Source of the DNA: Halocafeteria seosinensis
Taxonomy: Eukaryota; Sar; Bigyra; Bicosoecida
Reading direction: 5' to 3'
DNA: 64,000 nucleotides
NCBI GenBank assembly: GCA_001687465.1
Contig: LVLI01000587.1
Span: forward strand, 1-64,000
Positions 11,840-23,000 of this stretch are shown in pieces (within the stretch, counting starts at the first letter, position 1; the number at the start of each line of letters is the position of its first letter). The translations under genes and the position numbers were made by a program. The notes beneath the pieces were generated by a model. It saw only the letters and a list, made by a program, of their open reading frames with translations. It had not been told where the DNA came from and did not search any database.

Positions 11840-12151
11840 TCACTCCGTCCTCAATCGGCAACCAAGCTTCCGGGAGATTAATGGAGTCCTGGGATCATCG
11901 ACAAAAGCCCAAGTAGTATCGCCGAACCGGTCCGGTGGTTGTGCATCTGCTGGCCCGTTAAAATGCGAGACCCACAGTCGATTGGCGGCAACGTCGGTTT
12001 CAAAACGCTCAAGTGCGCATGCAAGCATATGCCGCTTCGTAGTTTCGCTTGCGTAACGTCGTCCCGAGTTCACATCGTTGGAGCTCTTCCCATGCTCTAT
12101 CCAGGGGCCGCTGCCGTCTGCTTCTTTTACGTCTCCAAGAATTAAAGTACA
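11840..12151 (-). CDS. Possible orphan exon or gene fragment
   Basis: A minus-strand frame of about 104 codons begins just after a CAG that could be a splice acceptor and ends in TGA. Its content is protein-like: LGDVKEADGSGPWIEHGKSS, a Lys/His-rich middle, LERFETDVAANRLWV and TWAFVDDPRTPLISRKLG. I do not recognise the family. No partner exon with good splice sites was found nearby, so it may be a gene or transposon relic. Confidence 0.25.
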   Translation of the reverse strand, partial: CTLILGDVKEADGSGPWIEHGKSSNDVNSGRRYASETTKRHMLACALERFETDVAANRLWVSHFNGPADAQPPDRFGDTTWAFVDDPRTPLISRKLGCRLRTE

Positions 12152-12978
12152 CTGCCTTACTCAGCTGACTCATCTTACCGGTAAAGCCTCAACTGGAGTA
12201 CTGCCGCCCTCACTCAAAAGACTGACACACGTCTCTCGTCACCGTTGTTCAACCTTCGCTCTTATTCTCTCTTTTAAATAATGAAGAACTACACTGTGGA
12301 ATATCAGCTATCGCGTGATAGTCGCCTGTCTCCTTTCCAACTTCTGTCCCTTTCGTACATTAACCCCGCCAGGAGCTAGAAGAAGCTTGATACCCTAATT
12401 TGATCCCTTGCCCGGTTAGGGGAGCCCCATGAATGCCAGAACTAACTTCCATAACACGACCAGAGGGACCATCTCATAAAACGACATCATCTCGACACAA
12501 TTTGATGCGATCAATGGTCTGTATACAATCGTCGTGCTCCGTAATGCGAGCTCAGAAGTTGCATCACGTTCAGTGTCGGCCTTCATCGGATTAGTCAAAA
12601 TCAGTTCTGTAAGTTTCTTTATTCCTTCTTTTTCGTGCACCCCATCAGTGTGGATCAGCGACAACCTCCAGCAACTGACGCAAGGATCGACTCTGTTGCG
12701 ATTTGATTCATCTTTCCATGTGTACGCAAGCAAACCACACTCCTCCCCGGGAATTGATTCATGTATATGTACGTATATTCTCGACGAGTACCCTCTTTCT
12801 TTCTGTGTCCCTTCAATTCTCTCTTAGTGTCCGCAAGCAGTGTGTATGTCATCGTGGTTGTCATGGAATTGAAAGTGGCTTCACTGTGTGGAGCATATAT
12901 TCACCTCAGATTGAGGCAGGAACAGCGGGCCCGTAGCTGCTTAACACGGGCGCATACCGCTCCTCGTTAAGAGGATGC

Positions 12979-13193
12979 GGTCAACTTCCTGGCCGGTGGG
13001 CTATCTGTCACATTTGTGTGTGTGATTGAGGCACTCGAACTTCGTCCACTTATCACTTTCTTTCGCGATCCGTTGCTAACGCTATTATGCTTCAATGCCG
13101 GGGATTAAATACGACTGTGTAGCTTTACTTGTCGAGTCTTGTTGTGGTCAACTTCCCGGCCGGTGGGCTATCTGTCACATTTGTGTGTGTGTT
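12979..13193. repeat. Pair of 46-bp direct repeats
   Basis: The sequence starting GGTCAACTTCC and ending TTTGTGTGTGTG occurs at 12979-13024 and again at 13148-13193 with about one difference, 169 bp apart. Confidence 0.85.
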
Positions 13194-13398
13194 CGTATTG
13201 TCACTGGGCGGAGCAGTGCGCACCTAAATACCAAGTTGCTAGAATAATGAAGACCTTCCGTTGGTTCCTTGCCACAGCGTCGTCAAGGGATGTACCGGCT
13301 TTCATATGAATCACATACAGTTCTCGGTTGACGAGGAAGGCAGCAGCTGCAGGAGATCTAATTTGTGAAAGTCAACGTTCCAAGTTTTTCTGGGTACT

Positions 13399-13893
13399 AC
13401 CGGCACTCTGGTGCGTACACCACGTGGTACACGTTACGGTATGCATTCCCCCAGGAAACATGGTGTTGATGACCGAACCTAACACAGAACAAGTGCTTCT
13501 AGAAAAGGGTTTCTGCTGATGCACGGGTTGCCTAGCCGACATCCGACAGCCAGAGGAAGAAAGAAGTAGGAGCAGTGCAAAAAATTCACCGTCTTTTCTA
13601 AAGATACTGAGCTCAGAACCATGGCATGGCCCACAAAGCAGAAATCGTCTTTGGCGGCCTTGCAAAGGACGCTGATGATGATAGGGGTTGCCTCAACCTT
13701 CATTGCTGTCCGTCCTCGCTTGATCGCTGATTCTGATTCTGATTCTGCTCAGGAACAACGGGACGTCCCCAGTCCCACTCAGCAGCAATGGATACATACT
13801 GTACCAGGAGTATATCCTGCTGGTTCGTCTCAGTGTGGCACTCTGGTGCGTACACGCCATTTATGCATTCCCCCAGGAAACATGGTGTTTATG
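13399..13893. repeat. Diverged direct duplication upstream of GLUG gene 1
   Basis: A segment with CACTCTGGTGCGTACAC and TTCCCCCAGGAAACATGGTG occurs at 13399-13472 and at 13834-13893. Both copies can be read as a ...CIPPGNMV... peptide, the second inside the GLUG gene frame, so the 5' end of that gene carries a partial duplication. Confidence 0.75.
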
Positions 13894-15858
13894 AGAGACG
13901 CCAAAATAGCGAATGATCGCCGGAGTGGACGACAGACTTGCCCCAGGTTCCCTAACTATGCTGAGCACATGATACTACTTGACTTGCATGGCTCGGCTTC
14001 CCCCAAGGAGAAGCCAGTGTTTGCTTTATTCAGTTTTCTCATCGCATCATTCCAGGTTTTCTGTTGGATTTGGAAGGTTTTGAATGATAACAGCTTGATA
14101 AATCCTGGAGCGGATTTCTCGCCAGTTACTAGTAACCCTTTGGAAAGGAGTCTTCACTCTTATCCGTTGCAGGGTAAGGGCCACTTCCGGACACTGATTT
14201 CGCCAGTACCACCGAATATAGAGACAAGGAGTTTGGAGTATCATCCATCAAATTTGGAAAAATCACTGGTTTACGCTGTGCAAAGTAGAACACTTAGTAC
14301 ATCACTAACGAAGGCTTTGTTAACGTCATTGTTTTTCGGTTTGATCCTCTCGAGCGAGGGAACGGCAACAGCAACAGACTTACGCCCTGCCATTCTGAAT
14401 GGAACGGAATCCTGCTTTCGCTATAACTGGAACCAAAACCAGTTTGAAATGAATTGTAGTGTGCTGGTGTGGAGTGATCAGGGTTATGCGAACAACGACT
14501 ACATATCGCTGGATGCGAATGAGATCTTTGATGGTGGTCGACAGACCGGGCACATGAATGGAATAACAAATTTCGAAGGACTGTTTAAAATACTAGGAAG
14601 TGTTGCGTCGTTTAATCAAGCTCCCTTGATTCGGAATCTTGATGTTAGGAATGGATCAATTGCAGACTACGGTGGATTCATTGTCCAGCAACGGCAGAAA
14701 TTCTTTATCATAGATTCGTGTAGTTCATCAGGAAATATTACTTCCAAAGGAGGTGGTATATGTGGTTATCTGTGTGGTTCCAATCATGGCCAAATCAAGA
14801 TATCGAAATCGTATTCGACGGGGAGGATACTGGGTGGATCGGCAGGTGGTATTGCAGGATACTATGTTGGACACAATCATGGTATTGTCAATATCACCGA
14901 TTGTTATTCCACGGGGAATATTGAAGGAAAATGGGCAGGTGGTATTTGTGGAAATGCTGCTGGTCATACGAATGGTCAAGTGTATATAGTTCGTTCCTAT
15001 TCTACAGGAGACATCATTTCTAGTGGTCAATTAAGTGGTGGTATTGTGGGCAGCAATGCTGGTCATACCAATGGATTCGTTTATATTAAGGAATGTTATA
15101 GTGAGGGACAAATATCTGCAGCTTATAGTGGAGGAATTAGTGGACGTGATACAGCAGACAATGCGGGGGAAGTACAAATTAAAGATTGTTATACACGAGG
15201 AGAGATTAATAGCATACAAGCAGGGGGTATTACAGGAGCAAAGGCAGGAGGGTTTGGCTCAATGTCTACAGGGAACGTATACATCACAAATACGTATGCA
15301 TCAGGTTAAATCACTGGTCAGAATGCTGGCGGGATTATAGGAAGTATAGTAAATACAGCAAATGGTACTATTGAAGTGAAATATTCGGTATACGATGACA
15401 ACGGAGGAGCAGCGTCGATTGTAGGAGTGGATGATGGAGGCAATCTTGCGGAGACAGGAAATTCAGATAATTTGACATATATACAGGGACAACTGTACCA
15501 ACCGGGAGGATGGTCAGAGGACGTATGGACTCTAGATAGAGGGGGACAAGGTGTCGTTGATGACGGCGAGGAGAATCTGCCGATTCTACGCTTTCAATTA
15601 GCGCCGCCATCCCCTACTCCTTTACCCATGTCCACTCTATCAACGACAACGACAGGGTCGGAATCTAGCTCGGCTTCATCCTCTAGTTTTCCCACTTCTT
15701 CCCCGAGCTTGGCTCCATCTCCACACTCCATGCCGACACCTTTCCTGACAAGTAGCGCTTCTTTAACGGCGAAGCAAGCTCTCAAGATCATTGTGCTACC
15801 TGCTCAGAGACCCAAACGCACGGTAATAAGTTGCGATATTGAGCACCATTGTCGTTGA
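13621..15858 (+). pseudogene. GLUG-repeat surface protein, copy 1, interrupted by a stop
   Basis: A large open frame (ATG at 13621) runs to a TAA at 15307-15309, and the same frame continues to 15858. Both halves align with the intact copy at 43.8 kb, so this is one gene with a single nonsense codon. A hydrophobic stretch (ALLTSLFFGLILSS) followed by DLRPAI corresponds to the signal peptide region of the paralogues; the true start may lie near it rather than at 13621. Next come a Cys-containing N-terminal domain (ESCFRYNW, DANEIFDGG, GGFIVQQRQ) and about seven repeats of roughly 28 residues of the form GGI.G...G...G.V.I...YSTG.I, the GLUG motif. The end is a Ser/Thr/Pro-rich tail. GLUG repeats are generally thought to form beta-solenoid-like extracellular rods; that function is inference. 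The 5' 600 bp contain the duplicated segment listed separately. Confidence 0.7.
15307..15309 (+). other. In-frame TAA in GLUG copy 1
   Basis: Upstream the frame reads ...TNTYASG and downstream ITGQNAGGIIGSI..., which align directly with the ...SYTAGAVTGMDAGEIIGSI segment of copy 3 and the ...YCQGDITGIASGG segment of copy 2. A single codon is at fault, with no frameshift. Confidence 0.8.
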
Positions 15859-15920
15859 CTTTCAGTCCGCAGTACTCGCTCTGTCTTAGAGCTAGCGAGA
15901 GCCATGTACTACCGTGTGGT

Positions 15921-15982
15921 AGCGCCGGCGAATTTTTATTGGGTTTAATAATTCTTGAAATTTATTAATTCGCGGGCGTTAA
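15921..15982. repeat. Foldback element, TTAACGCCCGC copy 3
   Basis: The left arm (15921-15941, TAGCGCCGGCGAATTTTTATT) and the reverse complement of the right arm (15961-15982, TTAACGCCCGCGAATTAAT) form an imperfect inverted repeat of about 20 bp around an AT-rich centre. The right arm matches the elements at 3363 and 8442. The shape is that of a very small MITE-like foldback or a remnant of a terminal inverted repeat. Confidence 0.55.
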
Positions 15983-17048
15983 TGTACTAGATACTACCCG
16001 TGGGAAACAAGTCAGTATGACGTTTGTCTTGGTATCAATAGCGACATGAGTGATATTGTTAATTGAATACTTTGTCAACCACATTTCTTCTATGCAGCAC
16101 AGGTCGTCTCCAGTCTGCGACAGAGCCTCAACTGTCAGCTGCTAAGCAATATCAAATACTTGCTCCTGGAGTGTCTAGGCGGCGATCCGTAACACGGTGA
16201 AGATGTGTTTGCCGTTGAACACAATGCCACAAATTTCGTCCCTTCTAACATTTCGCGATACCGTTTACCGCGTGGCGTTGTCTGCTAATCTTGTCACAGA
16301 TTCTTGTGCTCGACGAAATCAGGATGCCTTCTCCGAACTGGACTGATGATCTTCTTCTTAGATATGAATCCACCGTTGGTTCGTGTCGCAATGATGTAAG
16401 GTCTTTGGCTGAGTACCCTCATTATTGTAAACAGCGACACCGTGTCTTCGGTCGGGGCACTGGTAGTTACACAGGTTAGCGAGTACACCTTCTGTGCTAA
16501 GAGTGCTTGTACACGAAGATATTGTGTTTCTTGCTCTCGTACTCTCCAATTTACTCCTATTTCTTCGTCTCGGGAGTCCAGGCATGCAAAATAGCACTAT
16601 ACGCGCAGGTGGATGTGTCCGTTGTCCGTTTAACGGTCCGTGCGTCGGTTAGGTTGGATTCTTCCCTCCACGTGCGTGCGACCGACGGAGGTCGCGTGCC
16701 TGAGAACCCTATCAAAAAACCCTTTTTCTATACAGTGCCCTACCAATTAGCTCAGTGCAAATGAATTGTAAAATATTGAGTACTGTGAGTGTGTAGCGTC
16801 GACATCACGGCGCATGTGCTGTATGCTAGTTGTAGTAGGCATTCCTTGCACCTGTTCGCGGGGATCTCCATTCCATACACACACATTTTCGATCTACGAA
16901 GGGAGCTGAACTGAGCGCCCATTGCTCAGTCCATCCATGGGGAGCATGTCGACAAACATCCCTGTCTTCTCGTTGTAGAAGAGTTCAATCGATTTAACGA
17001 CGGGTAGTTTTCGTAGGGAGAGGCGTTGTTGAAGCGAGTCCAGCCGTG
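15983..17048. other. Intergenic, presumed promoter region of the double chitin synthase
   Basis: About 1.1 kb with no supported gene. Small open frames lack splice or domain support. The 5' part of the chitin synthase transcript must begin in here, but no clear promoter element was recognised. Confidence 0.5.
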
Positions 17049-20000
17049 ATGAACTCGGACAAGGGAGATAGAGCTCAGCAGAGGAGTTCAAACAAGCCGG
17101 CATTAAGTATCCGGCCCCCTTCATCGACGCCGACGCCGACGTCGTCGGCGTCAACTACGGGACAAAGTGAAGGAGCGGAAGGAGTTGAGGGTTCCGCAGC
17201 AACTGGAACCGAAAGAGAGCACACTTCCGATACACGAGAGAATGGAGATGCCGAGACAGACGGCGCCAGCACCGCATCATCTACCCCTAGTGTGGGCAAC
17301 GGAAATGGATCCCGGGATCAAAGCATTGTGCCCTTGGGAGCTTCGGAAGCGGAAAGTGATACTGAAGGCGGTGTAGATAGAACCGAAGGTTTGTTTCAGC
17401 AGGAATCAAATGAAGCCCGAGATCAGCATCAGCAGCAGGGAAATAATGGGGCAGGAATATCAGGGGCGGTCCAAAATGCATCTGCCTCGAGGTCCCACAT
17501 GGCTCATTTTCAGAGGTCTCAGGAAGAGAGCGTTCCCCAGCTCTATTTGGGCGATGGAAGCACTTTGGGTACAGACTTTGGGAGCGATACACCGTTTGAA
17601 ACAAATGACGAAACCATGGCAGATGGAATCTACATGGGTAACGGGGAAACATTGGGGTATGAAAGTGACGGTGGAAGTTCTAGGTCTGGGAGTAGATCGG
17701 AATCACCGCAAGGGTACACCTTGAACAAGTCCATTGAAAAGCCAAGCCTGGTTGGGCAGAATTGGGCCGAAACTAAGGCCATGTCGGGTATGCGGAAGCA
17801 GGAAAATGTTCGCAAGAGCAGCGATTTTCCCACTTTGCCAACTGGAGAGGTACAGGACGACAGTACTGTCCATAACCTTAGGGATTCCATGTACCAGTCC
17901 CAGGATGACAAACGTGCCTCTCAGAAAATGAATGAAGAAGATGAGGCTGAAGAAATTCCTGTTACGCTTCTTCGAGGCCATAGTTTCCTGAGACAGCAGC
18001 TCTCATCTAGCGATTTCAGCCATTACGAAAATCGAGAAGAATTCATGCATGTGGACTACACTCCAGCTATAAACCTCCGCCCTGTCGACCTTCATACTCC
18101 TCTCCGGACTATTCGAACAGGACGCACTATAAAGCTCAACGTATGCATCACCATGTACAATGAGGATGCAGACGAACTATCCCGCACACTTCGCGGGATT
18201 GCTGGAAACTTAACGCACCTGGAAGCGATAGGTATTCCATGGACTGACGTCCTTGTTTGCATTGTGGTTGATGGGAGACACAAGATGAACAATTTCACCA
18301 AAGAATATTTGAAAGAAATGCATGCCTACGACGAAGATCTTATCATCACAAGGCACAAGGACTGTGACGTGACATGCCACATATTTGAAAAAACTGTTGA
18401 GCTGAAAAAAGATGCGAACCAGCGAGAATATTTCCCTCCGATGCAGCTACTGGTCGGTGTCAAGGAGAAAAATGGTGGCAAGCTCAACTCTCACCTATGG
18501 TTCTTTAGTGGGTTCTCCAAACAGTTGCAGCCTAAGTACTGCCTCTTGGTTGATGTAGGTACGTGGCCAAAACCAAAGTCTATAATGTATTTGGTGAAGG
18601 CCATGGAGGACAATCCGCAATTAGGAGGAGTAACCGGCGAAATCGAAGCCACCGATGCCTCCAAGACGAACATTCTTGAAGCCGCACAATATTTTGAGTA
18701 TCGAGCGGGTCATATTCTGGATAAACCTATGGAAAGTAGCTTTGGGTTTATTTCCGTTCTCCCTGGGGCGTTTTCAGCATTTCGTTGGAAGGCCATTCGT
18801 GGAGAACCCCTTTCGGAGTATTTTAAATTGGAGGAAAATAATCCTTCCAAGCTTGGACCATTTGTTGCAAATATGTATTTGGCAGGTAAGTTGTAATACT
18901 GTTTGTCATCTGATGGTGCTCATTACTTACAAATTTCCTGGGCCTTGTGCCAATACCTACTTGTGGAATATTTACAGAGGACCGGTGAGTAGATCTGGTA
19001 TTCTGGAATCGTGATGGAGCTTTCCATAATATGAATTATTTTGCAGGATCTTATGCTTTGAGATTCTTGCGAAGAAAAATAAGTCGTATACACTTAGATT
19101 TGTTAAAGAATCAGCAGCAGTGACCGACATTCCAACCACGCTCCTTGAACTTACGAAGCAGCGAAGAAGGTGGTTGAACGGTGCATTCTTTGCCCTTCTG
19201 TTTTATATCTTTAAATTTTGGAAACTACTAAGTCGAAGCAGCCACTCTGTCGGACGACGCATTGCATTGATTATCCAGTTTGTTTACTTTCTGTCGCTCT
19301 TATTCTTCAACTGGTTTGGAGTCGTCTTGCTTTACCTCAGTTTCGTGCTAATTGTTACCATTGCGTTTCGCGCTATTGAGGATGATCAGCTTAGGTAGGT
19401 GATTATGGATTACAGGTGTTGCACTTGACAGTGGTTACTCTTTTGTGTGAACGACGCAGGACTGTTTTTAAATTTGCATTTCATGTGAGTTGTTTTCCTC
19501 TGATTCTCTACAAATACGAGTGTATCTACAGGGAAAGGTTGTCTATTGTTCGCGCAGATATTGTATTTGTGTTTGTCAGTAACCCAAATTCTGTTTGGTT
19601 TAGGCTCTAAGGTACAAGACGTTAGGAAGATTTATTTAGTTTCGTCTGGCGCATATGGCTCGCTAGTGGTACTCGCTTTGGGTTTGTCGCTGTGGCACGT
19701 CGCACAAGGAGTTAGTCCCGCTCTCTTGGTAATATCCCTGTCGGGTAAGTCAACTTGCTGTCAGTGTGTATTGCTATGCGTCAACTGGTATGCAATGTTT
19801 CCTGTACCAGGCTTCGGGACGTTCTTCATAGCTGCGTTGCTTTACGGCCGGTTTTTAGGAATGCTGTCAACCTTCCTTCAGGTACGTGATGGGCGTTTTG
19901 TCACAGCTTACATTAGACTCGTCTGGCAATAGGAAGATTTCCGCTCTTTGATTCCCAGTATCTTTTTTTGCTGCCGACTTTTCTTAACATTTTTACCGTA

Positions 20001-23000
20001 TACTCTTTCTGTAACTTGGACGATATTTCTTGGGGTATGTTGCTCTAACAACTGGTGGCCGAAGATGGGTCTTCTTGAGCTTGTCAATTGCAGGAACTAA
20101 AGAGGGAAGCTTACAGACTGCGCTGCAAGTTGCAAAAACAAAAGCCACACAAAAGGATGCCAAGCAATATTTGACCGGTGATCCTGAGCTTTCGGAGGCA
20201 CAAAATGAGGTTCAGGAACGGATTCGCAAATTAGAAGAAGCTGCTCAGCAGGCGACGAAGCAAACGAAGCATGCAGGCAAAATGGGTAGCACTGAAGTAG
20301 GAAATGCCGCTGAAGAAAGAGATCCTACTATCTCAATGCTTCATGCGGCTGAAGAGGCGGAGGAAGACGAATTCATGAGGAAATTAGAAAGGTAAGGAAA
20401 CTGGAAAGCATAAATATTCACATCAGTGTACCTATATAATAGCTCTTGGAAATTCAGACGGAAAGAGAGGCTCAGACGCGAACAAGAGGAGCTCAAGCAA
20501 GCATTCTCGGCGTTTCGGACACGTATACTAAGCTTTTGGGCATTCAGCAATTTGTAAGGATGGAATGAATGTCCTCGTTACTCACCCGAAACTGTTATTC
20601 ACTCCTTGCAGTTCTGTTGCGGGCACTGTACTTGCGTTTGACCTCATCGGAGAATTCGGCTGGTTCATCGCTGGAGCTGTTGTCTTCCAAATGTCATATC
20701 GCCTTATCGGAACGCTTTGGTACCGGTTCGAAGATCCTGCTAAATGGTTGTGGCACCTTCTTTTTAGTTGGTGGTGTGTATGCATTACCTGTCCTTGGGA
20801 GCGAACCCGTATGTTAATGCGCAAGCGGGTACGAGACAGCGGTCGGGTTCCTGCTCAAATGGTTCATCATGTGGGCCGGGTCAAGGGGGAAAACTTGAAG
20901 AAAACTCAGGAGGAGGAAGAAGCTGGAAGTGGCGCTTCAAAGAGTGACGCCAAAGGTGACGAGGAACAAAGTCAAGAGAGCAGTGATAGCGAGGACGATG
21001 AAGAGGAACAGCCTTATAGGAGAGCTAGCTTGGCTGGGTACGCTGGGTATGGAATTGTTCAAGAGAAACCAAGCGTGGACCCGACTACTGGAAGGGTTCG
21101 TCGGCAGTCGCAAATTCTAGGCTGGGATCAAGAGCTAGATGACGATGCTCGAAAAAGCATAACTGGTAAACGGACTAGCATCTTTGATTCCGGAGGGCCT
21201 AGCAGAGAAGGTCGACATTCTAGATTTTCTCTCTCCTTGAAGGCTGCACCCGTTCAGGAAAATCAGCAGAATATCCCCGGTGCCAGACAAGGTGAAACAT
21301 CCTATGAGGAATACGATATTACTGATATTCCAGAAGGGCGCGAGGCGAACAACGAGTCAGAACATCCAAAACATCCTCTGCCGGTCGCCGAGAAGCACAT
21401 CCGTAACGTGCCATCTGGAGGCTATCCCTCAATGTTTTCCACAGCCTCTTGCACCAGTGAGGATTTGGAAGCGTGCTTACAAGAAGGAGAAGCCGTTGCT
21501 TCTAGCATGGCCCGTAAGCTCGGTGGCAAACAAGGTTCGGGCGACGGTGTTGGACAAGAACTCCCAACGTATAAAAGCCTTTCGAACGCCCAACTTCGCA
21601 ATAAACTGAGTGGAGACATGCACCCCTTGTGGCCAACAAAACAGAACAGAGATGGTGAGGCCGGAAAAGGAGAACGCCCCGCCGCTTTCGAAAACTCTAG
21701 CGCCAAGTTTTCTTCTATAGACTTCAGTCAGTTTGGAAACGACCATCGCATCGAGGAGGAACGTGGTTCCTCAAAGTCAGGAAGTTCCAAAGGTGAATCT
21801 CCATCCTCAACTGGTGATACCGATGGGGACGACACAGAGAGCTCGGACGAGTCGTTTCGGCCCATGGCCCAACAGCGGCTGCACAGTTTTTTGCGGAGGC
21901 GATTGAGTTCCTCGGAGTTGAGCTACGATGAAACCGACGACGAGTTTCTTTCTCTGGACTACACTCCTGTTACTGCTCGGCGACCATCTGGTACGTATTT
22001 TCCTGCTGATGTTTGTCACGTCAACAACGCGCTTGTCAAATAAAATGAGTCCTGCAGATATCCCTACTCCGCTTCGTCCCACTCGACTGAGCCGAAACAC
22101 TGAAATTCTGATGTGCCTTACTTTCCATGCTAATCAGAGTGTCGCAAATTTGAAGAAGTAGGTGTTACACGCTTCCCATAGTTACATTATATCGCTTCCT
22201 TTTCCTACGTTGTTCGCTGTTATTTTATCCAGGAGTGTCAATACGGTCGCGGAAAACATTACACGTCTGCAACGAGCGGGAGTTGACTGGAAACACGTTG
22301 TTCTGAATATAATTGTCGACGGACGCGTTGACCTTCCGAAAGAAGCAAAAGAGTACTTAAGAGATACCCTCAAGATTTATGATGAAGACATGCTACTTAT
22401 GGTACATCGCGGCAACGATGTCCTTGCTCATGTGTTTGAACGTAGTACCCGCATAGCACGACATCGGGCAACTGCAGAATACCACGAACCATTACAGCTC
22501 CTGCTTACGGTCAAGGAGCGACCGGGAGGACTACTCAATTCTCATCTTTGGTTTTTCGGTTTCTGCAAGCAAATCAAACCCAAGTATTGTTTCGTGATTG
22601 ACACAGGGACCTATCCGGGATCATATTCCGTGAAAGCATTATATGAAGCGATGGAACTCGATCCCCAGATAGGCGTTGCTAGCGGTGAAGTCAAGCCATA
22701 CAACGCACGACTTTACAGTTTGGTCCAAGCCAGTTCAGTGTTTCAGAACAAACTCAGTCACATTTTGCAAAAGCCAGCGGACTCGTTCTCGGGCTTAGTG
22801 ACACCATTTAGCGGTTTCTACGTAATGTATCGCCTGATTGCTATTGAGGGAGACCCTTTGGACCAGTACTTCCGAGTTGAGGAAGAAGGGCTTAACAACT
22901 TTACGCCATACATGGCCAACATGTATTTGACAGCTGAACGGCTTGTGAATTTTGAGACGGTATTGAAGTTCCACGAGAACTGGACTTCTCGGTATGTTGC

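Larger units (their letters stand above)
9736..13398. other. 3.7-kb gene-poor stretch
   Basis: No gene is supported here with confidence. It contains an unassigned open segment at 9893-10165 (+), a GGT-rich minisatellite, one candidate exon on the minus strand near 12 kb and a pair of 46-bp direct repeats near 13 kb; the last three are listed separately. Confidence 0.5.

Noticed and set aside
16291-16764. Small open frames upstream of the double chitin synthase
   Set aside because: No domain, repeat or splice support, and overlapping frames on both strands look equally random.
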